From assembly GCA_963580455.1 (NCBI GenBank), contig OY756960.1, positions 4,712,001 through 4,776,000 on the forward strand: a DNA stretch of 64,000 nt, written 5' to 3'. Positions within the stretch are counted from its first letter, which is position 1; each line of letters opens with the position of its first letter. Below the pieces are notes generated by a model. It saw only the letters and a program-made list of their open reading frames with translations, was not told the DNA's origin and did no database searches. The translations under genes were made by a program, and so were the position numbers. Source of the stretch: Euonymus europaeus. Lineage: Eukaryota > Streptophyta > Magnoliopsida > Celastrales > Celastraceae. Positions 55,373 to 64,000 of this stretch are shown in pieces.

Positions 55373-56459
55373 CAACCCCCAACCAGCTTTTTGCTAGTCC
55401 CTAGCAATTTAAGCGTAAATATCATTCCATGATGAAGAATTTGAAAAAGAAATTACTTCCTTTTAGTATAACAAAAAGTAAGAGATCACTAATGCTATCT
55501 AGAGTATTTTGATCACAACTTCCAGAATTTTTGTGTGTGTGCACTAAGCCAAAACCATCTTACCATAAACCATAATGCATATAACTTAGAAGAATTATCC
55601 AAACAAAAGCATCAACTCCATATTCTCACAGGTTAAAGAAGGATTTTAGTGCTTGGAATTTCTCTCATGGAGTTAGAAAACATATATGCACTAAGAAGAA
55701 AAGTCAATTTAAGGACAAACAAAGAAACAAACATTGATCATATGATAGGTATATTAGCTGTCTAGAACTTCCACCATTCTTACCACAAACATGCTTTGAA
55801 ATTTAAAGATCAAATTTTTGAGATAAGAACAAATAATAGAATCCTAGTGGAATCAGAAACAAAATAAGATTGTACTTGTCTTCCTAAGAATTTTGAAGAC
55901 TTAGAATGACGTGCTTGTCTTCCTAAGAAACAAAAACGTGCTTCTCTTTTTTTTCTTTTTCTTTTGTTTTTCTTTTTTTTTGTTTTTTTCTTTGAATGAC
56001 ATACCTCACAAACAAAATATCAAGAAATTACAATTGAAATCTCAAAAATTGATCAATATCATCCTCAGCATTCAACCAACGTTCCACAAACCATGTAATG
56101 GTGTTCATTGACAGCAATTATCCATTTCAACAGATCAATGAAAGTTCATAAGTTGTTTACTCATCTCTTCCCACTCATTTAGAACTTAATTTGTGTTTTA
56201 TCTGGAAAATTCTTTTAGTATTATGCATTATCATCCAGCTTACCACGAGGCTTAGTATTTGTTCACAAAAGAGTTTTAGAAGTTGTTTTCTAACACTTCT
56301 AGATAGAAAAAATGGCTCAAACTTAATTGTATCAAATCATTCATCAAAATGCATGAATATGCTACCACCCCCACATATACGAGACAGTGTCCTCAATGTC
56401 ACAAAAGCGAATGAAATTGAACTTATGAAAAACAGGGCAAAGAAAGATAAAACCTGAAG

Positions 56460-56908
56460 GTGAAATATCTCGAAAGGAATCAGTTGAATGAATTCATCAT
56501 CTCCAGGAGGGTATCCAGCTTTTTCTCTATCCGCTGTTGTCGAGCCCCCAATTGGGTTAAATGCCCCATAATTGTACTCAGTGTGTGTGGATGTGAAGAG
56601 TCTACAGCTAGCGGTGGTGATGCTCTATGTTGTGAGGAATCCTCAACGTGTTGTGCTAAAGCAGTTCGAGCAGTTCGCATATTGCTTGTACTTTAGCTCC
56701 ATGTCCACATTTCCAGTAGTGTGACTGGATATTCTGAAGATTGCTGAGGTCGAGGAGGCCGAATACCCTTGAATTGAAGCAATCGCGTGATAATCCTTGG
56801 AAAATATAATTTTCTAACTTTGGTAGGCCTCTGTTCTACAAAAAGTTTGGCCTTGAGCATTGAGGCCATATAAATTTTTCCTACATTAAACCAGGTTCCC
56901 TTATACAT
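56460..56908 (-). pseudogene. Segment like the 'putative plant transposon protein' domain, 3' of pol
   Basis: On -, GTWFNVGKIYMASMLKAK and KVRKLYFPRIITRLLQFKGI are typical of a plant-only retroelement domain often found downstream of Athila-like pol. LTQLGARQQRIEKKLDTL and a helical tail follow. One stop splits the two parts near 56693. It directly follows the RNase H end, where integrase should be. Its function is unknown. Confidence 0.55.
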
Positions 56909-56922
56909 ATAGTATAAGATTG

Positions 56923-58035
56923 CTAAGAACTTGCTCCGCCGCTGCTGAGAGTGGCCGATTGGGCAGAGATTTCATTCAATGGCAGCTCAGTTTGGTCATT
57001 GCTATTTCCTTGAACAATACGAGAGAGATGATCTGCTACAACATTCTCCGCTCCCTTCTTGTCCTTTATCTCCAAATCAAATTCTTGGAGCAATAATATC
57101 CAACGAATTAGTCTTGGCTTTGAATCCTTTTTGGAAAGCAAATATTTGAGAGCCGCATGATCACTGTATCCAATCACTTTGGAACCAATCAAGTATGATC
57201 GAAATTTCTCCAGTGCAAAAACCACTGCTAGTAATTCTTTCTTTGTTGTTGAGTAATTGAGTTGAGCATTATTAAGAGTACGATTGACATAATAAATGAC
57301 ATGTGGCAACTTGTCAGCTCTTTGACCCAATACCGCCCCAACTGCATAATCACTTGCATCACACATGAGCTCAAATGGTAAACTCCAGTCTGGTGCTATC
57401 ATTATTGGTGCTGACGTAAGTAACTGCTTCAATTTGTTGAATGCTTGTAGACACTCATCGTCAAAGTTGAGAACTGCACCTTTGGTAAGCAGACTGCATA
57501 GTGGCCGAGAAATCTTCGAGAAATCTTTGATAAAGCGACGATAGAACCCCGCATGTCCAAGAAAAGATCGCAATTCTCTAACTGAAGTGGGAGGTGGTAA
57601 TTTAGATATAACTTCAATTTTTTCTTTGTCCACCGCAATCCCATCTGCTGAAATGAGATGGCCAAGAATAATACCTTCTTGCACCATAAAGTGACATTTC
57701 TCCCAATTGAGAACCAAATTAGTTTCCTTGCATCTTTCCAAAACCAAGGCAATATTATAAAGGCATGTGTCAAAAGAAGAACCGAACACAGAGAAATCAT
57801 CCATAAATACCTCGATGATATGACCCACCATGTCAGAGAAAGTGCTTGTCATACCCCGTTGAAATGTAGCTGGTGCATTGCATAGTCCAAATGACATCCT
57901 TCTGTATGCAAATGTTCCAAAAGGACATGTGAAAGTTGTCTTCTTTTGATCCTCAGGTGCAATGACAATCTGGTTATAACCTGAGTATCCATCAAGAAAA
58001 TAATAATGAGAATGGCTAGCTAGTCTTTCTAGCAT
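56923..58035 (-). CDS. Reverse transcriptase-RNase H of the gypsy element (N-terminus broken off)
   Basis: The 370-codon frame starts inside the RT palm: [49 protein letters not shown], and the catalytic [10 protein letters not shown] (two Asp retained). The connection follows ([38 protein letters not shown]), then the RNase H-like region ([55 protein letters not shown]). The part ahead (58035-58480) has frame changes near 58050 and 58130 and stops, with fragments such as [16 protein letters not shown]. After ADHLSRI and a short tail the frame ends with no integrase. Confidence 0.9.
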   Translation of the reverse strand: MLERLASHSHYYFLDGYSGYNQIVIAPEDQKKTTFTCPFGTFAYRRMSFGLCNAPATFQRGMTSTFSDMVGHIIEVFMDDFSVFGSSFDTCLYNIALVLERCKETNLVLNWEKCHFMVQEGIILGHLISADGIAVDKEKIEVISKLPPPTSVRELRSFLGHAGFYRRFIKDFSKISRPLCSLLTKGAVLNFDDECLQAFNKLKQLLTSAPIMIAPDWSLPFELMCDASDYAVGAVLGQRADKLPHVIYYVNRTLNNAQLNYSTTKKELLAVVFALEKFRSYLIGSKVIGYSDHAALKYLLSKKDSKPRLIRWILLLQEFDLEIKDKKGAENVVADHLSRIVQGNSNDQTELPLNEISAQSATLSSGGASS

Positions 58036-58792
58036 TTGATCAATAAATGCAATGGGAAGTGATCATTTTTTGTAGCAGAATTTAGCTTTCGGTAATCAAT
58101 ACACACACGCCACCCTGTCTATTTTCTTATTGGGATGAGCTCATCTTTTCATTGGTGATCACTGTGATTCCTGACTTTTTGGGAACAACTTGCACTGGAC
58201 ACACCCATTTGCTGTCAGAAATAGGGTATATAACTCCAACATCGAGCAACTTTAATATTTCAGTTCTGACAACCTCCTTCATAGCTGGATTTAGGCGTCT
58301 TTGTGCTTCACGCGAGAATTTTGAATCAATTCAGTGCATGCACATAGTAGGACTTATGCCCTTGATATCAGCAATGGACTATCCAAGAACACTCTTGTAT
58401 TCACGTAACACCCGCAAAAGACTTTCTTCCTCTGAAACAGTAAGATTAGCAGCTCTAGTGACAGCTAATGCTTCATCAATACCAAGGTAAGCATATTTCA
58501 AATGCTCCGGAAGTTGCTTCAATTCTAACTTTGGTAGACATTCAATGGAAGGGATCACTTTGGTGAGTGGAGGACCAAGAACTTCAAAAGTTCGTCTCCA
58601 TTGGTTATTTGATAGTTGCTGCTTCTCCAGATATGCACAAAATTCCGCAACTCCTCCATCTTCATTAACTTACAATTCAGAAAAAGTAAGGCAAGTTGCC
58701 AAATGATCAGTAGAATGATGCTCCAAAAATGTATCAAAAACTAAATCATCTACAATTTCAATTCTGAAACATTCCTTGATATCCGATGGATG

Positions 58793-60172
58793 TCATGTAG
58801 CTTCAAAAAGCTTAAATTCTACTGTTTGTCCTTGCACTATCATAGACAAACAACCCTTTTGAACATCCATAATAGTTCCTGCAGTGGCCAAGAAAGGTCG
58901 ACCCAAAATAATTGGTACATTTCTGTCTTCCTCCATGTCAAGAATGATAAAATCTGCTGGAAGGAGGAATTTGTCAACTTGGACAAGCACATCCTCTATA
59001 ATTCCCCTTGGAAATTTTATTGATCGATCCGCTAATTGCAAAGTGATTGAAGTCGGTTGTAACTCTTTCTCCAGACCTAGCTGTACAAAAACAGAATATG
59101 ACATTAGATTAATACTAGCACCTAAATATAGAAACGCTTTTTCAATAGAAACTTGACCAACAACACAAAGAATAGTGAAACTTCCTGGATCTTTCAATTT
59201 TGGTGGTAGTTTCTTGTTCAACACGGCGCTGCATTGTTCAGTTAGCATCACCTTCTCGTATGGTGCTAGCTTCTTCTTTCTTGTACAAATATCCTTCAGA
59301 AATTTTGCATAAGCTGAAATTTGTTGGACTGCGTCTAGGAGACATATGTTAATCTCAACCTTCCGAAAAATATCCATGACCTTCTGCATTTGTTCAGCCC
59401 TCTTTTTGCTCTGCAATCGGCTAGGAAAAGGCACATGAGGTTCAAAACTTTGAGTTTTTACAGGTGCACTAACCTTGCTTTGAATCTTTGTGGATTCTTT
59501 CTTCTGTGACTTTTCTTCATTTTCAGAAGCGTCTTTGTCCAAATATCCCACAGTTCGTCCTCCACGAGTAGTGATGGCATTCATTTGTTCCTTACCTTTC
59601 GGATTCATTTCTGTCTGCCTTGGAAGTCTGCCAGATTCTCTTTCACTTAATTGCTTTGCAATTTGACCAACTTGAACTTCAAGTTTCTGAATGGAAGCTT
59701 GAGTATTGATGAATTGTTGATCGTAAATGCTATTCTGCTGCGTCATCTTTTGAATGAAATTATTGGTATTATGAGCAAGAAGAGTCATTTGTTCTTCCAA
59801 CGAAGTTTTTCTTGGTTCTGTTTGCGCTTGCTGCTGATTTTGATGGATTTGCTTGTTCTGATCTTGTCCCCTCCAACCAAATTTTGGATGGGTTTTCCAT
59901 CCCGGATGGTTTGTAGTTGCATATGGAATGTTGTTGGGATAAAAACCACCTTGCCCCGCATAATTGATTTGTTTTTGTTCTGAAAGAGGAGACATGTGAC
60001 ACGTCTCTGTAGTGTGATTTGATTGAGAACAAATTGCGCATACTACAACTTGAGCTGCTTGTTGGGATGATGACGAATTCTGAGCAGAAAATGCTTTTAC
60101 CAACATATCAATTTTTTGTTCCATGGCTTTCAACTGAGATTGATTCCTATCTGTGGTGTGGACTTCGTACAC
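58793..60172 (-). pseudogene. Gag C-terminus, zinc knuckle and inactive aspartic protease
   Basis: The same frame as the upstream gag, separated by two TGA codons. A zinc knuckle reads CAICSQSNHTTETC (C-x2-C-x4-H-x4-C, about 60040-60000). A Gln-rich linker and a basic linker follow. The retropepsin-like domain (about 59180-58800) has AFLYLGASINLMSYSVF where the family has DLGAS: the catalytic Asp is Tyr, a one-base change. VPIILGRPFLATA follows. The frame ends at 58793, ahead of further pol sequence. Confidence 0.88.
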
Positions 60173-60997
60173 GCCTCTTGAAAGTTTTGCTCATTGCTTT
60201 CCTCAAGAAGAGAATTGTTGAGAATTCTCGCTTAGAGTTTCAAATAACTCAAAAGCTTCTTCACTACTTTTCTCCATCAACACACCTCCACATGCAGAGT
60301 CTACGATGCTTGTATTGTTAGCATCCAACCCTTCATAAAAAGCTTGAATTTGATCTTCCTGAGATAGGTTGTGGTGTGGACATTTGAGAAGCAGCTGTTT
60401 AAATTGCTCCCAAGCTTCATAGAATAAGTCACCATCCTTTTGCTGCCATGTTTGAATCTCTCTCCTTAATTGCTTTGTTTTCTGGGCTGGAAAAAATTTC
60501 TTCAAGAATTTTGTTGCCATTTCCTCCCATGAATTGATTGATCCTGGGGCCAATGAATTGAACCATAATTTTGTAGCATATTTGAGGGAAAATGGGAACA
60601 AAATGAGTCGGACATCCTCTGGTGTCAAACCCTGGACATGTTGTGTCATACAAAGGTCAAAGAAATCCCTGATGTGAAGATACGGATCATCTAATGGTGT
60701 GCCTCTAAAATGAGGTACTGCATTAAGCAAAGTTGGAGAGAATGTGACATTTCCTTGAACATTGGGTTGAAGTGCTATGCTTGATGGCTGAGCCAAATTC
60801 TGAGGTATAAATGAATTCTTCATTGGCCTCCGAACTTGTGCATTAGCTTGTGAATTTACAACTTGGGCAAGAGCATTTATATTTTGTTCCTCCATATTTC
60901 TTTTCACTCTTGCTTCTCTTCTGAGTTGTGCGAGAGTTTGCTCAATCTCCGGATCGTATTCAAGTAGGTTAAGACTTTTAGATCGACGTCCAAGCAT
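60173..60997 (-). CDS. Gag capsid region of the gypsy element
   Basis: 264 codons from the ATG at 60997 to a TGA near 60203. The retrotransposon gag domain includes FRGTPLDDPYLHIRDFFDLC, LILFPFSLKYATKLWFNSL, INSWEEMATKFLKKFFPAQK, LFYEAWEQFKQLLLKCPHHN and IQAFYEGLDANNTSIVDSAC. The start lies about 110 bp inside the 5' LTR and primer site, as expected. Two TGA codons (to 60180) separate it from the zinc-knuckle part in the same frame, so the polyprotein is interrupted. Confidence 0.9.
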
Positions 60998-61081
60998 GTA
61001 CTGAAAGAATAAAGCAAACTAATAAATAAATAAATATGCAATAATATACACAATTGAAACTAGAGATAAATTAATAACTCC

Positions 61082-61105
61082 AGTCCCCGGCAACGGCGCC
61101 AAAAA
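61082..61105 (-). other. Primer-binding site, tRNA-Asp type
   Basis: On - the site reads TTTTTGGCGCCGTTGCCG and on through GGGACT, complementary to the 3' end of plant tRNA-Asp. It lies two to three bases inside the 5' LTR. Confidence 0.85.
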
Positions 61106-61107
61106 CT

Positions 61108-62308
61108 TGTTATCGTTTTTGAACTACTAAAAAAAATAGTAATTCTAAAACTCTATTTATACTCGCAAGTGCACGAATCCAAGTAGTATAAATGTGGCAA
61201 AGACGAGTGTCGTACCCACAGGGACTGAAGATTAACTAACTCTAATTCTTAGAAAAACAAGTTTTTTTTCTTTTCTTTCTCTTTTATAGTAATATTAATA
61301 AACACCAAAACTAAAATTGAGAGATCAACGCAAATAATAAATACTAAGGCTTTGATTTCACCACTCTATTGTATTTAAACCATATGGTTATCAATTGTGA
61401 ATTCATCCAAGCATATCAAAGATCAAGTTTTCTAATTCATGTAGTAGTCATTGGCATCTAACTTACCACATATATCCTTAATTTGCAATTATCCATGGCA
61501 TCTGGACTAATTTGACAAACAAGAATGCATTAAGATCAATGTAACTTATGAAATGATCACAAAATTCTTAGCATATGACATCTATGACTAGGTAACTTTG
61601 GTAATAAATTGCAAGAAGCTATTCTCAAATTGAGCATGACATCTACTACAATTTGCATCACATTAATCAAACCTAGATGGTAGATAAACATCAAGATTTA
61701 ATTATTAATAAACATAGCAATTTAATACTTGATATGACATGAATAAATCATAATTAATTCAACCAAATTTATTAAACACAATAGAGTGAATCCATCATCA
61801 CCTTAGTAAGAGGATTAGTTCCTCATATTAAGTTTTCACAACAAATAGAAATAAATAAAATTCACAAACATAAGTAATAAAACAACTAGAAAAATCCCCT
61901 TATTATACTTGATGCAAGAACTCCTTCTCTTTTCTCCTTTTTCCTCTTGTTATTTCTCTTCTTCTTGTTGTTTTTTTGTGTGTCTAACAAAGAATAGATC
62001 ATGCCTTTATATAGGCAATGGCAAGGACAAATATTCAACAATGGCAAGCTTGAATAGCAACCATTGTTGAATAGCAACCATTGTTGAATGACAATGAAGA
62101 AGTTGTAAGCAATGATGTCAACAAAAACCTTCCATGATCTTCACTTGGGTTGGACTCATGATTAGGCCTATAAATATGAAAATAAACACAAAGTGATTCA
62201 TCCATGGTGATTAAAATTTATTTGTACAAAATCACTTCGAAAACCCTAACTTCGTGACAAATGGTAATGATAATTTACATTTAAAGTAGATGTTTTCAAC
62301 ATCTATCA
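61108..62308 (-). repeat. 5' LTR of the gypsy element (right copy on +)
   Basis: 1201 bp, near-identical to 54152-55372. A few point differences per hundred bases suggest a fairly recent, though not very young, insertion. Confidence 0.93.
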
Positions 62309-62313
62309 TTGGT
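62309..62313. repeat. Target-site duplication TTGGT, right
   Basis: Matches 54147-54151. Confidence 0.93.
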
Positions 62314-62470
62314 CATGATCCCAACCATTGTGGTTCTCAAATCAAATGTTGGATGAAATCTTTCTTGATTTAAATATGTCGAGGCTAATTATTGTCCAGT
62401 ATTGCAAAGCCAACATAGTTGTTCATCAACTTATGTTACAAAATTTCCATTAACACGGAGATTTTTGGTT

Positions 62471-62551
62471 GATGAGAGAGTGCACAGTAGTTCAATTGAT
62501 GACAGAATGCATAGTAGTTCAATCGATGAGAGAATGCACAATAGTTCATTC
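62471..62551 (+). repeat. Three 27-bp tandem repeats coding 9-residue units
   Basis: Units at 62471, 62498 and 62525 encode DERVHSSSI, DDRMHSSSI and DERMHNSSF. The frame is kept, so the repeat grew while the region was coding. Confidence 0.85.
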
Positions 62552-63099
62552 TACATTGACCAATTTCCATGTCACAAGCATCCATATATTATATATGTGA
62601 CTGATGTCATTGTTGATGGAAATTGTGGTTTTCATAATGTTGCAGTGGTATTGCAATGGAAGAAGGTGAAAATGCATGGACCCGTGTAAGATATGATATG
62701 TTAACTGAGCTAAACAACAATGCTGATGATTATGCATTTTTATATGGAACATCGAAAAAGTTCATTTATAAGAAAATTAATGAATTTTTTTGAGAGATAC
62801 AGGTCAGCACCGGTGACTCGTTGGATGAATTTTCTAGACAAGAGTCACTTGATTGCATCATGCTATAATGTTGTTTTTGTTGTATTAAGTGAAAAGCAAT
62901 CCATGACGTTTCTTCCTTTGTGGTATGCTCCACCACCACCACGACAACAACATGTCATATATCAGACATGTTAACCAAAATCATTTTGTGGAGGTATCCT
63001 TTATTCCTAATTCTCCAATGCCTCCAATCATGCTTCAATGGGACGCATTCAGACACCAATGTGTAACACAGTGGGGTTTAATTTATAAATAATTTTTTT

Positions 63100-64000
63100 G
63101 AGATTATAGGCTGATACAGAATTCATTAAATATATCACAATCTGTGCTTTTATTAGATTTTGAATAGTTTGTTTGCTAAAGATTGAACCGCTGGTTTATA
63201 ATATTCAATAAATTTTTATATTTTTATATGTAATATATAAATTTATAATATATAATATGTACTATATTACTAAATTAATTACCATATACATGAATAAAAA
63301 ATGGTATAAGAATCTCATTATTTTTTTCTCTAATCATAATGATAGTCCATGGTAAAAAAAATAGAAAAAAACATTAATCTTCTGTCATTTAGAAATAATA
63401 GTGAGTAGTGACCAAGAAAATATCAAATTAGTGACCAATGAATTGGTAGATACAAAGGATAGGGGTTGGCATGTGAGATAATGATAGTGAGGATTCAAAA
63501 CCTGATGAAATAGTAGGAAGCCATAAAATGGTGGGAATTGAGACAAAAGAAGTAATGATGTCGGGTCAAATCCTGATTTTTTGGTCTTGTTGTGGGTCCC
63601 TACCTATCTTAACATCCCATCATTTTTACATTTCATTATTGGGTGTTAAAATTTGCACCACAAATTTTGGAATTTACACCACAAAAAGCGTAAGTCAGCT
63701 TTGAGTGGATACACATGACATCATAGGTGCAGCAGTGGATCACGCCATTGAAACGGTATTTACTCATCATCGACACAATAAGTACCATTTGAGTATTTTT
63801 TGCATTTTGAAATTGACGGCTGACTGTGTATAACATAATGCCGATTTATTTATAACCGTTAATTTTTTTTTAAGAGATCACTTCATTTGTATTCATTTAA
63901 AAAAATATTGTTGTTGAGTCCAAATGTAATCTGTGTATATTATATAGCAAAATAATAAATCATATAATTAATTATTAATATTTAATATTTATTGCAAATC
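63100..64000. other. Gene-free right edge
   Basis: AT-rich, with no coding similarity seen. The right terminus of MULE 3 should lie here or beyond, but no inverted partner of the 52640-53115 repeats was found. Confidence 0.4.

Larger units (their letters stand above)
54152..62308 (-). mobile_element. Full-length Ty3/gypsy LTR retrotransposon lacking integrase (8157 bp)
   Basis: Two LTRs (54152-55372, 1221 bp; 61108-62308, 1201 bp) share TGTTATCG...ATCTATCA ends. They differ by scattered substitutions and one deletion in a short tandem repeat. A perfect TTGGT duplication flanks it (54147-54151 and 62309-62313). The internal region on - holds a tRNA-Asp-type primer site, gag-protease, RT-RNase H and an extra transposon-protein segment. 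Integrase is missing. The protease catalytic Asp and several sense codons are mutated, so it could only have moved with help from a relative. The primer type and gag sequence suggest an Athila/Tat-like gypsy lineage (inference). It sits inside MULE transposase 3. Confidence 0.95.
62309..63095 (+). pseudogene. C-terminal part of MULE gene 3 with OTU cysteine-protease domain
   Basis: It continues the transposase gene broken at 54151. After a short linker and three 9-residue repeats (62471-62551), the OTU domain begins with HPYIIYVTDVIVDGNCGF, holding the catalytic Asp and Cys (Cys codon about 62624). After a frame change near 62655 come WTRVRYDMLTEL, then HLIASCYNVVFVVLSEKQ, MTFLPLW, and the His-bearing VNQNHFVEVSFIP (about 62970-63005), ending WDAFRHQC and TQWGLIYK. 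Frame changes and a TGA near 62793 inactivate it. OTU domains cleave ubiquitin or ubiquitin-like chains (family knowledge). In plants they are also found at the ends of some MULE transposases. Confidence 0.82.

Overview
The window is nuclear DNA from a flowering plant, most likely a eudicot. It is AT-rich, its genes have GT-AG introns, and it is dense in plant transposable elements. Only two genes look intact. The first encodes a probable Golgi methyltransferase of the PMT/QUA2 family, with seven coding exons at 17725-21628 (+). The second encodes an NDR-type AGC protein kinase, with thirteen coding exons at 28649-35930 (+). They are neighbours on the same strand. From memory, the same two families are adjacent in Arabidopsis, which suggests an old conserved gene pair.

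Left flank (1-14 kb): two diverged Mutator-like elements lie head to tail. Each pairs a Ulp1-type (SUMO-protease-like) gene on + with a convergent FAR1/FHY3-type transposase gene on -. All four genes carry stops or frameshifts. They are followed by a gag fragment of a Ty3/gypsy element on -, with a decayed initiator-Met primer site and LTR edge. From about 14 to 16.6 kb I see no gene.

Centre (16.6-36.1 kb): the PMT gene, about 5.4 kb of intergenic DNA with a SINE-like relic, then the NDR gene. The leader intron of the NDR gene holds a perfect 13-bp hairpin. A Helitron replicase scrap sits at 37.5 kb.

Right flank (38.5-52 kb): a decayed receptor-like-protein (LRR) gene on - is broken by a 1.12-kb solo LTR with matching 5-bp target duplications. 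It is also fused in frame to a Ty1/copia fragment. Upstream of it are a 5'-truncated L1-type LINE, two tandem copies of an A-B-C intergenic unit, a four-unit tandem repeat, and a 2.16-kb solo LTR of Tekay/Del type.

Far right (52.6-63.1 kb): a third Mutator-like element carries a MULE transposase domain followed by an OTU (deubiquitinase-like) domain. It is split by a full-length 8.16-kb Ty3/gypsy retrotransposon (54152-62308, - strand) with near-identical LTRs, a perfect TTGGT target duplication and a tRNA-Asp-type primer site. That retroelement lacks integrase, has lost its protease catalytic Asp and has several stops, so it is non-autonomous.

The most interesting theme is that three transposase lineages in one window are each paired with a ubiquitin/SUMO-pathway cysteine-protease domain: Ulp1 twice and OTU once. 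I found no rRNA, CRISPR array or functional tRNA gene.
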